Positions 1 to 7,201 of a DNA stretch of 64,000 bases are shown here, in pieces. The notes below the pieces were generated by a model, which was given only the letters and a program-made list of their open reading frames with translations, made no database searches and had not been told where the DNA came from. Positions within the stretch are counted from its first letter, which is position 1. Every line of letters begins with the position of its first letter. A program made the position numbers and the translations under genes. The stretch comes from Ignavibacteria bacterium. GTDB taxonomy: Bacteria > Bacteroidota > Ignavibacteria > Tepidaquicellales > Tepidaquicellaceae. Where the stretch lies: the NCBI GenBank assembly GCA_016716125.1, contig JADJWZ010000005.1, positions 186,001-250,000 of the forward strand. Direction: 5' to 3'.

Positions 1-1185
1 AACATGGACGGCTTTCAGGATATAGTCTTTGCAAGTGAGGATAATATGGTGCATGAATTATATTTGAATAACGGTAACGGGAGTTTCAGTAATTTCAATA
101 ACCGATTACCAAACAGTATTGCAAATGCTGTACTTGCAAAGGATATAAATAATGATTCGCTCCCTGATATAATATTAGGAAATGCAGGACAGAATTTAAT
201 TCTGATCAATAACGGAGATACGACATTTAGTGATGAAACAGCATTGAGAATTCCGGCATCGGCGGAAGTTACACAGGATCTGAAACTGTCTGACATTGAT
301 AATGACGGCGACAATGATCTGATAGCGGGAAATGAAGACGGGAACAGAATTTATATAAATAATGGGAGCGGTATTTTCACTGATGAGACAGCCCAGAGAC
401 TTCCGGAATCAACAGTGGAAGAGACAAGGAAAGTTACCGTAACCGACGTGGACAACGATAATGATCCTGATATATTTTTTGCAAATGTCGCATTCAGACC
501 GGGAAGGACAAGACAGAACCGGCTTTTACTGAATAACGGCAGCGGATTTTTTACGGATGTAACGGCAACCAATTTACAAATTGACAATGAGCATACAACA
601 GAAGGAATATTTGTTGATATAGATTATGATAACGATCCGGATCTGATAACTTCAAATATATTTTTTAACAGACCGATGAAAGTATTTGAAAATAACGGCA
701 GCGGAATATTCACAGAGGTGACAGATATAGTGCTGCCGCCGAACACTGTAGCTGAAGGAATTGGAGTTCTGTCCGGTGATTTTAATAATGACGGATTGAC
801 GGACTTATATTTACAGAACAGGAGGACATCACAGCAGACTACAGAGTCGGACAGGTTACTTCTGAGAAAGGACACGGTAACTGTAAACATATTTAATTCA
901 TCGAATGAAATACCGTTCACGTCAGGAGTGGATCAGAACTATCCGAACCCTTTTAATCCGGTGACGGTAATCCGTTACAGATTATCCGGGAGCGGAAGTA
1001 TAAAACTTTCGGTAACGGATATACTCGGAAAAGAAGTAGCGGTACTGGATAAAGGAAGGAAGGAAGCCGGAGAATACGTGACGGAATTCAACGGCAGCGG
1101 ATATCCGAGCGGTGTATATTTTTATAGTTTGGTGAAGGATGGGAAAGCGGAAGGTAAAGTGAGGAGATTTGTGCTGCTGAAGTGA
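1..1185 (+). CDS. Exported VCBS/FG-GAP repeat protein with T9SS sorting domain (5' partial)
   Basis: The reading frame is open from base 1, so the true start lies before the window and only the C-terminal ~394 codons are present. The first ~280 residues contain repeated Asp-rich loops (DINNDSLPD, DIDNDGDND, DVDNDNDPD, DIDYDNDPD, DFNNDGLTD) spaced as in VCBS/FG-GAP beta-propellers, where such loops often bind calcium. The last ~85 residues are a type IX secretion C-terminal domain: NYPNPFNP, then GKEVAVL, then SGVYFYSL. In Bacteroidota this domain directs a Sec-exported protein across the outer membrane and is normally cleaved. The ligand is unknown. It is the last gene before a hairpin terminator. 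Confidence 0.85.
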   Translation, partial: NMDGFQDIVFASEDNMVHELYLNNGNGSFSNFNNRLPNSIANAVLAKDINNDSLPDIILGNAGQNLILINNGDTTFSDETALRIPASAEVTQDLKLSDIDNDGDNDLIAGNEDGNRIYINNGSGIFTDETAQRLPESTVEETRKVTVTDVDNDNDPDIFFANVAFRPGRTRQNRLLLNNGSGFFTDVTATNLQIDNEHTTEGIFVDIDYDNDPDLITSNIFFNRPMKVFENNGSGIFTEVTDIVLPPNTVAEGIGVLSGDFNNDGLTDLYLQNRRTSQQTTESDRLLLRKDTVTVNIFNSSNEIPFTSGVDQNYPNPFNPVTVIRYRLSGSGSIKLSVTDILGKEVAVLDKGRKEAGEYVTEFNGSGYPSGVYFYSLVKDGKAEGKVRRFVLLK

Positions 1186-1245
1186 TGGAGGTTGGTCAAA
1201 GAGATTTTATAAATTTTAGACTAGGGGGGGTGGAGGTGCGGGTTG

Positions 1246-1267
1246 AAAAACCGTTTTAACGGTTTTT
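1246..1267 (+). terminator. Intrinsic terminator-like hairpin
   Basis: AAAAACCG-TTTTAA-CGGTTTTT forms an 8-bp stem (10 bp if the loop closes) with a T run on the 3' arm, about 60 bases after the VCBS-protein stop. The stem is symmetric, so it could also serve the minus-strand DinB-like gene that ends at 1340. Confidence 0.6.
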
Positions 1268-1339
1268 AGCTATTTGAAGCTTGAACAGGATAGAGGCAGT
1301 GGATCTGTTACAAGATACTAAAACTTTTTATTTTATGTC

Positions 1340-1870
1340 TCAGATGATTTTTTCTCCGAGTGGAATGTATCTTTCTTTAATTACATTATAGTGATGTAAA
1401 GTATGACCTGCAATTACAAATCCGATTGCCGCAGGAGAAATTTTTTTGTTATAACATATACCTGTTCTGTTCAGCATTTCATCATTAAAACTGTCATAAA
1501 GTAAAATACCTGAATTTCTTACTGATTCAAATTCAGTGATCAGTTCATGCAAATCCCTTCTGTCCGATCCTGACATTTCAGTATAAATATTTTCATCAAA
1601 AGAAGGCAATACTGTTTTGTCTCCTCTTGCAAAGCATAATGCCCTGTAAAGAAACACCCGTTCAGAATCAATTATATGCTGAATGATCTGTTTGATCGTC
1701 CATTTGTTTTCAGCGTAAGTTTTGTAACCGGCTTTTTCAAGTGCTGAAAATTCTTTTCTAAAAAGATCCGGACCATATTTCACCAAAGCCTCGGAAAGTT
1801 CAATGTCATCGACTTCATTTATATAATTTCCAAAATATTCCGGAATAAATTCCAGCTGAGAACGTTTCAA
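1340..1870 (-). CDS. DinB family protein
   Basis: A four-helix DinB/YfiT-type protein of about 176 residues. Conserved His-bearing helices are visible: an early QHIIDSERVF segment and a late GHTLHHYNVIKERY segment. Family members place His residues at such positions to bind a divalent metal and often act as thiol-dependent transferases; the substrate here cannot be told. The frame stays open to a TTG at 1924, but that TTG lies inside a good -7 promoter box (1922-1929) and would add 18 residues that do not resemble the family. The TTG at 1870 (first residues LKRSQLEF) is therefore the preferred start. It is a single gene facing away from the aldehyde dehydrogenase. Confidence 0.75.
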   Translation of the reverse strand: MKRSQLEFIPEYFGNYINEVDDIELSEALVKYGPDLFRKEFSALEKAGYKTYAENKWTIKQIIQHIIDSERVFLYRALCFARGDKTVLPSFDENIYTEMSGSDRRDLHELITEFESVRNSGILLYDSFNDEMLNRTGICYNKKISPAAIGFVIAGHTLHHYNVIKERYIPLGEKII

Positions 1871-1921
1871 AATAGTTTTATTAAATTTTAAAAAATAAAA
1901 TATTGAATTACACAGGAAATT

Positions 1922-1929
1922 CAAATATA
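1922..1929 (-). promoter_or_regulatory. Candidate -7 promoter element for the DinB-like gene
   Basis: Read on the minus strand this is TATATTTG, an exact match to the Bacteroidota -7 consensus TAnnTTTG. It implies transcription starting near 1915. No clear -33 TTG is seen about 20 bases upstream, so the call rests on one element in AT-rich DNA. Confidence 0.35.
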
Positions 1930-2091
1930 TATTTAAATATCTCCCTTAATAAAATTGAAAGTTCGGAATGCATATACTTAGATTTGTGAGAGATAATCAG
2001 AAAGTGAATAAAATAAAATTTATTCAATTTTTAAAAACATTCATTATACTTAAATTGATTAATTAATAATCATAAAAAGAAAATCTAATAC

Positions 2092-3606
2092 ATGGCGGAG
2101 AAATTTAAAAATTTAATTAATGGTGTCTGGAAAGACTCTACTGAAGGAAATACATTTGAAAACAGAAATCCTGCAAAATGGAATGAAGACATAATAGGTA
2201 TTTTTCCTTCATCTACAAAAGAGGATGTGGATGAGGCAGTAGCTGCAGCAAAAGCTGCATTTGAGAAATGGCGTTTAATACCTGCTCCAAAGCGAGGTGA
2301 TATATTAAAAGTAGTAGGCGACAGAATGTCTGAAAGAAAGGATGAAATTGCATTTGAAATGACAAGAGAAATGGGAAAAGTTTTTGCAGAAACAAAAGGT
2401 GACGTTCAGGAAGGAATAGATACCGCTTATTATGCAGCCTCTGAAGGAAGAAGGTTATTCGGTTATAATGCTCCGAGTGAATTACAAAATAAAATGAACC
2501 TGAGTTTCAGAGTACCTATAGGTGTTGGCGGATTCATTACACCCTGGAATTTTCCGATGGCCATTCCGACATGGAAAATATTTCCCGCTCTTGTCTGCGG
2601 AAATACCTGCGTCTTTAAACCGGCGGAACTTACACCTAAAACCGCTGCTACACTGATCGAAATAATTGAAGCATCAATTAAAGAAGTTCTTGGAAAAGAA
2701 TATATCCCGGGAGTAGTTAATATTGTTCACGGAAAAGGCAGAATTGTCGGAGAAGCGATAATTTCACATCCGGATGTCGATCTGATTTCTTTCACCGGAT
2801 CTACTCTGGTAGGAAAAAGGATAAATGAAGTTGCCGGAGGTGATCTTAAAAGGGTATCGCTCGAGCTCGGGGGAAAGAATGCGCAGATAGTTATGAATGA
2901 TGCAGATACAGAACTTGCTTTGGAAGCGGTATTATGGGGTGCTTTCGGAACTACAGGTCAGAGGTGTACAGCGACATCAAGATTAATTCTTCATAAAGAT
3001 ATATATGACGATTTTATTAAAAGACTCACTGAAAAAGTAAATAAACTTAAACTAGGATACGGTAATGAACCGGAAACTCAAATAGGACCCTGTGTAAGCG
3101 AATCGCAAAGACAGTCAGTTCATGACTATGTAAAGATCGGTCTTGAAGAAGATAAAGCAAATATGATCTGCGGCGGTGAGTTTGCTACAGACGGAGAGCT
3201 GTCGGACGGATGGTTTTATAAGCCTACTATATTTGCAGATGTGAAACCGGGAATGCGAATTGAGCAGGAAGAGATTTTTGGTCCGGTGTTATCAGTAATA
3301 AAATGCAGTGATCTGGATGATGCAATCAGAATTCTGAACGGAACAAAATATGGATTGTCATCAAGTATATTCACAAAGAATGTAAACGATGCATTCAAAG
3401 CAATCAGGGATATTAAGGCGGGAATAACTTATGTTAACGGCGCGACAATCGGCGCGGAAGCTCACATGCCTTTTGGCGGAGTAAAGCAAACCGGTAACGG
3501 TCACCGTGAAGGCGGATGGACTGTTTATGATTTTTATACTGAATGGAAAGTTGTATATATTGATTATTCCGGTAAACTGCAACGAGCGCAGATAGATAAC
3601 TATTAA
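2092..3606 (+). CDS. NAD(P)-dependent aldehyde dehydrogenase
   Basis: Full-length ALDH superfamily enzyme (504 residues) that oxidises an aldehyde to a carboxylate using NAD(P)+. Diagnostic elements are in order: the cofactor-binding segment TPWNFP near residue 150, FTGSTLVG near 240, the general base Glu258 in LELGGKN and the catalytic nucleophile Cys292 in GQRCTATSR, followed by the EEIFGPVL and MPFGGVKQTGNG signatures near the C-terminus. The GQRCT context resembles semialdehyde-type members (for example ketoglutarate- or aminoadipate-semialdehyde dehydrogenases), but the substrate cannot be fixed from sequence. It has no operon partners: the upstream gene diverges and the next gene is 170 bases away. 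ATG start; no strong Shine-Dalgarno sequence. Confidence 0.93.
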   Translation: MAEKFKNLINGVWKDSTEGNTFENRNPAKWNEDIIGIFPSSTKEDVDEAVAAAKAAFEKWRLIPAPKRGDILKVVGDRMSERKDEIAFEMTREMGKVFAETKGDVQEGIDTAYYAASEGRRLFGYNAPSELQNKMNLSFRVPIGVGGFITPWNFPMAIPTWKIFPALVCGNTCVFKPAELTPKTAATLIEIIEASIKEVLGKEYIPGVVNIVHGKGRIVGEAIISHPDVDLISFTGSTLVGKRINEVAGGDLKRVSLELGGKNAQIVMNDADTELALEAVLWGAFGTTGQRCTATSRLILHKDIYDDFIKRLTEKVNKLKLGYGNEPETQIGPCVSESQRQSVHDYVKIGLEEDKANMICGGEFATDGELSDGWFYKPTIFADVKPGMRIEQEEIFGPVLSVIKCSDLDDAIRILNGTKYGLSSSIFTKNVNDAFKAIRDIKAGITYVNGATIGAEAHMPFGGVKQTGNGHREGGWTVYDFYTEWKVVYIDYSGKLQRAQIDNY

Positions 3607-3625
3607 GTTTTAGTATCAGACACAA

Positions 3626-3685
3626 ATCTGACAGCTTTAAAATTTAAACTGCGGATTCACGACCTGCTGCAGAAAGCTGTCAGAT
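3626..3685. repeat. 13-bp perfect inverted repeat with 34-base spacer
   Basis: ATCTGACAGCTTT at 3626-3638 is repeated in inverted orientation as AAAGCTGTCAGAT at 3673-3685. It lies just after the aldehyde dehydrogenase stop. It could be a large-loop terminator, a regulator site or the scar of an element; no U-rich tail follows immediately. Confidence 0.6.
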
Positions 3686-3779
3686 TCAGCTCATATTCAA
3701 AATTTATAATACTAAATCCAAATTCAATCTTTTTTTTAAAATTTCTATATACTATATTTACCTCAGCTAAATCTCCATT

Positions 3780-3989
3780 ATGAAAATTATTCTTATTTCA
3801 TTCTGTATTTTAATCCTTAACGGCAGCTCCTTCTCTCAGCAGGAACCGTCCCAGTATCTCAATGAAGGTATCAGGTCTGTCGAAAGTGGTGATTTCAGTG
3901 ACGCTGTGAATTACTTAACTTCTTACCTTAACTCAAATCCGCAAAACGCTGTCGGAAATTATTACAGAGCCGTAGCATATTTTTTCTAA
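3780..3989 (+). pseudogene. TPR-repeat exported protein, N-terminal fragment (frameshifted)
   Basis: Encodes a signal peptide (KIILISFCILILNGSSFSQ) and the first tetratricopeptide-repeat helices (YLNEGIRSVESGDFSDAVNYL). The frame stops at 3989 directly after a run of six T (3980-3985). Adding one T gives AYFFLKEYQFAD and joins this frame to the downstream TPR frame ending at 4522, so the two pieces are one gene of about 247 codons. TPR proteins of this kind are usually periplasmic or surface scaffolds. Sequencing error, real decay or slippage at the T run cannot be separated here. Confidence 0.7.
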
Positions 3990-4522
3990 AGGAATATCAG
4001 TTTGCTGATCAGGATGCCACTACTGCTATTACAGTAAATCCTCAGTATAAAGAAGCTTACCTTATCCGCGGAAGAATTTTTACAGCAATGCAGAATTATT
4101 CGTCTGCTGTTTCTGATTTTACTTCCGCAATTAACCTCGATCCGAATTTCGGAACAGCTTTTATGTACAGAGCTCTTGTTTATAAAAATGAAAATGATTA
4201 CGCCAATGCTATTTCAGATCTGAACAGCGCTCTTACTGTTCAGCCGACCTTACTGGATGCTTATCTTTTCAGAGGAGAGATCTACACTGCTATGGGAAGT
4301 TACGAAAACGCAATCAGTGACTTTAATACATTCACTGAAAATAATCAGAATCAGGCTGTCTCCTTTATGTCAAGCGGACTTACCCTTTATCAAAACGGAA
4401 ATTATTCCGGTGCTCTTAAGGACTTTACTAATGCCATGAATATTAATCCGGATCTTCATTCTGTTTTAAATAATGTTATTACGGATGCTCAGAATAAATC
4501 CGGTTCTGATAACAGCAAATGA
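3986..4522 (+). pseudogene. TPR-repeat exported protein, C-terminal fragment (frameshifted)
   Basis: Continuation of the TPR protein in the next frame. About five 34-residue repeats are seen, with the typical small/large residue pattern: YSSAVSDFTSAINLDPN, YANAISDLNSALTVQP, YENAISDFNTF, YSGALKDFTNAMNINPD. An internal ATG at 4088 could start a shorter product, but it falls inside a repeat and has no ribosome binding site, so independent translation is unlikely. The gene stands alone and nothing nearby suggests a partner. Confidence 0.7.
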
Positions 4523-4559
4523 TATATCAGTTCTTTTTTTATTATCCTGAATATTTTCA

Positions 4560-4598
4560 GAAATAAAATATTTCCATGACGTAACATTATTTTATTTC
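4560..4598 (+). other. AT-rich inverted repeat after TPR gene
   Basis: GAAATAAAATA (4560-4570) and TATTTTATTTC (4588-4598) are perfect 11-base complements around a 17-base loop, about 40 bases after the TPR stop codon. It may act as a weak transcription end or RNA 3' structure; it is too AT-rich to be sure. Confidence 0.3.
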
Positions 4599-4712
4599 CG
4601 GATAAAAATAATTCATCGGGGTATAAATAAAAATCATCTGTGTTGGTTTATTTTTTACTGTTTAGTTATTATGATTATGAAATGAATTTATGAATAAAAT
4701 ATATTTTGACAT

Positions 4713-5186
4713 ATGAAAATAATCTCCAATTACTTGTTTGTTACAATGTTCTTTTCGGTAATTTTATTTTCCTGCTCTGACAACAAAAAGGATGAATCGA
4801 TTGAATTAAAAACCTTCTCCGGTCAGAATAAAAACCAAATACCGGATAATGATCAGCAGGAAGAATTATCTTCGGGCGCTACGGATGAAAGTAATTTAAA
4901 AGGAATAACTGCTCCGGAAATAAAAAACCATATCGGAGAAATTGTAACTGTAAATGATATAGTTACCGGTGTACACGTTACTGAAAAAGTCGCGTATCTG
5001 AATTTCGGTAACAAATTTCCGAAAAACGATTTCTCAGGAGTTGTATTTGCAGGTAAATATGAACTCTTCGGAGATCTGAACGTCTTCAATAATAAGCGAG
5101 TTGAAATTACGGGGAATGTATCCATATTCAGAAATAAACCGCAGATAATTTTAAATTCACCCGATCAGATAAAAATAATCAAATAA
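4713..5186 (+). CDS. Lipoprotein with OB-fold-like domain
   Basis: 157-residue lipoprotein. The N-terminus (MKIISNYLFVTMFFSVILFSCSD) is a lipoprotein signal with the acceptor Cys in FSCS. A low-complexity acidic linker follows to about residue 65. The rest (IGEIVTVNDIVTGVHVTEKVAYLNFGNKFP ... VEITGNVSIFRNKPQIIL) has the strand pattern of an OB-fold domain, like those found next to exported nucleases, and its closing segment resembles KPQIILxSPDQI. It may bind nucleic acid or act as an anchor; no catalytic residues are recognised. It ends 4 bases before era and is probably co-transcribed with it, though a functional link is not obvious. Confidence 0.7.
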   Translation: MKIISNYLFVTMFFSVILFSCSDNKKDESIELKTFSGQNKNQIPDNDQQEELSSGATDESNLKGITAPEIKNHIGEIVTVNDIVTGVHVTEKVAYLNFGNKFPKNDFSGVVFAGKYELFGDLNVFNNKRVEITGNVSIFRNKPQIILNSPDQIKIIK

Positions 5187-5190
5187 TGTT

Positions 5191-6090
5191 TTGGTAAAAA
5201 AATCCGGCTTTGTCACTATCTTCGGCGCTCCGAATGCAGGTAAATCCACTCTTCTCAATGCACTGCTGAATTATAACCTTTCCGTAGTCAATAAAAAAGT
5301 TCAGACTACAAGAGACAGAATTCTCGGAATTCTTACAGAAGAAAATTATCAGATCGTCTTCATTGATACCCCGGGAATTCTAGAACCGAAATATGAACTT
5401 CAGAAATTTATGCTGAAGGAAATTAAATCCTCTCTCGAAGAAGCTGACCTGATAATTCATATAATCGATGCAGCAAAAATCAACCTCGATAAATTAAAAA
5501 AGATTGACGAAGAGTTTAAAGATCAGATGCGGAATAAAAAACGTATTATTGTTTTAAATAAAGTTGATCTTATCACTAAAACTAATCTCCTGCCCGTAAT
5601 GGAAAATATTTCCAGTAATTTCGGATACGACGATACGGTTCCTATCTCAGCTGCAAAATTTGAAAATCTCGATACTCTTAAAAATGTGATCCTGGAATTT
5701 CTTCCCGAAGGAGAATTTTTTTTCAGTAAAGATACACTTACTAATAAACCCGAAAAATTTTTTGTGTCTGAAATTATCCGTGAAAAGATACTGACTTATT
5801 ATCATGAGGAAATACCTTACAGTATAATTGTAAATGTTACGGAATTCAAAGAAAGATCTGAAAACCTGATCTTCATTAATGCTGATATTATCGTTGAAAG
5901 AGAATCACAGAAAATAATTATTATTGGAAAGGGCGGCAGCAGCCTTAAGAAGCTGGGAAATAAATCACGTTTGGAAATTGAAAAATTCCTCGGAAAGAAG
6001 GTATACCTTGAACTCTTTGTAAAGATCAGAAAGGACTGGCGAAATAATAAACGATTTATACGGGATTACAAGAGCGGAGATGCTTCATGA
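5191..6090 (+). CDS. era: GTPase Era, 16S rRNA assembly factor
   Basis: 299 residues, normal length for Era, which binds the 3' end of 16S rRNA and helps mature the 30S subunit. G1 is GAPNAGKST near residue 12, G2 the TTRD region near 40, G3 DTPG near 60, and G4 NKVD near 120. The C-terminal third is a KH domain with the GKGG loop near residue 250 and the ending KVYLELFVKIRKDWRNN, all typical of Era. The start is TTG at 5191 (followed by GTA AAA AAA); the nearby ATG at 5186 is out of frame and stops at once. Nucleotide-binding motifs are all intact. Confidence 0.95.
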   Translation: MVKKSGFVTIFGAPNAGKSTLLNALLNYNLSVVNKKVQTTRDRILGILTEENYQIVFIDTPGILEPKYELQKFMLKEIKSSLEEADLIIHIIDAAKINLDKLKKIDEEFKDQMRNKKRIIVLNKVDLITKTNLLPVMENISSNFGYDDTVPISAAKFENLDTLKNVILEFLPEGEFFFSKDTLTNKPEKFFVSEIIREKILTYYHEEIPYSIIVNVTEFKERSENLIFINADIIVERESQKIIIIGKGGSSLKKLGNKSRLEIEKFLGKKVYLELFVKIRKDWRNNKRFIRDYKSGDAS

Positions 6091-6143
6091 TTTTGTCTGA
6101 CGCATTAATGCCGTAATAAAAAAACTTAACCGGAATATTTTTC

Positions 6144-6395
6144 TTAATATACCTCAACCTGAACTGCAGTTTCTATTCTTCTGATATATTCTTCAACCAA
6201 TTTTACAGTTTCATATTCTTCTGAATTGTTAAAACAGTTACGCGCAAACTCATAAAATCTTCAAATGATCCTGCCTTTAATCCAAGTATAAAAAAGTTCA
6301 TTTACATATAAATCCATACCCGGATAAATGCCGGTTCCTGATCCAAGTTTCTTTGAATTTTTTCAAAGTTAATAGTATTATCTTTTTCGTTTTTT
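6144..6395 (-). pseudogene. Possible decayed coding fragment
   Basis: Within the 509-base space between era and the next gene, minus-strand translation gives gene-like text broken by shifts: LGSGTGIYPGMDLYVNEL, then FILGLKAGSFEDF, then (after adding one T) YEFARNCFNNSEEYETVKL and YIRRIETAVQVEVY with a stop at 6144-6146. No start codon or ribosome binding site is seen and the family is not recognised. The rest of the gap (6396-6599) is AT-rich, with one GGGG/CCCC hairpin at 6436-6455. Confidence 0.35.
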
Positions 6396-6435
6396 TAAAT
6401 CAATAATATGAATTAATAAAACTTTAAACTTACTG

Positions 6436-6455
6436 ATAGGGGTATATGCCCCTAT
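6436..6455. promoter_or_regulatory. Palindrome ATAGGGG-N6-CCCCTAT, candidate operator
   Basis: A 7-bp inverted repeat with loop TATATG, 145 bases before the lipoprotein/kinase operon. It contains GGGGTATA, which recurs on the minus strand just upstream of the lipoprotein cluster (11026-11033) and at 4618-4625. TACCCCT, its complement, fits the heptamer style (TACYYMT) bound by NarL-type regulators, and a NarL-type regulator is encoded at 10288. The link is inference. Confidence 0.35.
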
Positions 6456-6599
6456 ATTATTTAAGTAGAATTCCTTATTAACATTCTTATTTATATTACC
6501 GAATTTTAACATGTTTTAGTTCTTTCAAATTATTTTCAGTAAATTGTAATTTAAAAACAATTACACTAATTTTAAAAAATCAAAAAAGGATAAAGCAAT

Positions 6600-7175
6600 A
6601 TGAAAACCGTAAAATACTTTTTAATAAAATCTGTCTGCTTAACTGCACTCACACTGCTGTTCATAGGCGGATGCACTTCAAGTTCACAAAGCAGCAGCAG
6701 CTTAACAACTTCATTATTAGTTTCAGATTCTCTTGATGACAATATTGAAACTTATCTTGCAGCGCAAAAGAAAATAGTTCCGAAGATCTGCGCCGATCTG
6801 ACGGATCTTGAAATAAGATACGGAGTAAACTGCCCGGATTCTGTATGCATTTCATGTAATACGGATATCTCTATATCTTCACATGTAGTTGAAGACAGAA
6901 TAATTGCATATATAAACTGTGCTGAAGAGATCGGAAAAAAAGTGGTCTGTCTCGATCTTGTCGAGGAAAGTATTCTTGATTCGATCCGGAATAAGGAAAG
7001 CGTAATTCTCAAATTTAATGACTGCTGTCCTTATCCTTTAGGATACATAATACTTAAAAATCAAATATTAAATCATCAGCGTGATCTCGAACGGGCAAAA
7101 TTTATAACAAACTATCTATATATGAAACTTAATATTGTAAATGAACTCATTACTTATCTCGGCATTAAAAACTGA
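6600..7175 (+). CDS. Lipoprotein of unknown function upstream of sensor kinase
   Basis: 191 residues with a lipoprotein signal (hydrophobic stretch, then IGGC with Ser-rich residues behind the lipid Cys). The mature part is unusually rich in cysteine (about eight, including NCPDSVCISC near residues 80-90 and FNDCCPYP near 140), which suggests disulfides or metal binding. I do not recognise a family. A purine-rich AAGGA precedes the ATG by about 8 bases. It ends 26 bases before the sensor kinase and is probably co-transcribed with it, which makes it a candidate accessory or ligand-binding partner of that sensor; this is inference from position only. Confidence 0.75.
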   Translation: MKTVKYFLIKSVCLTALTLLFIGGCTSSSQSSSSLTTSLLVSDSLDDNIETYLAAQKKIVPKICADLTDLEIRYGVNCPDSVCISCNTDISISSHVVEDRIIAYINCAEEIGKKVVCLDLVEESILDSIRNKESVILKFNDCCPYPLGYIILKNQILNHQRDLERAKFITNYLYMKLNIVNELITYLGIKN

Positions 7176-7201
7176 ATTTAATTCTGTAAATAATTCTTTA
7201 T

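Noticed and set aside
5186..5197. ATG upstream of era
   Set aside because: Out of frame with era and stops after three codons; the TTG at 5191 gives a proper N-terminus.
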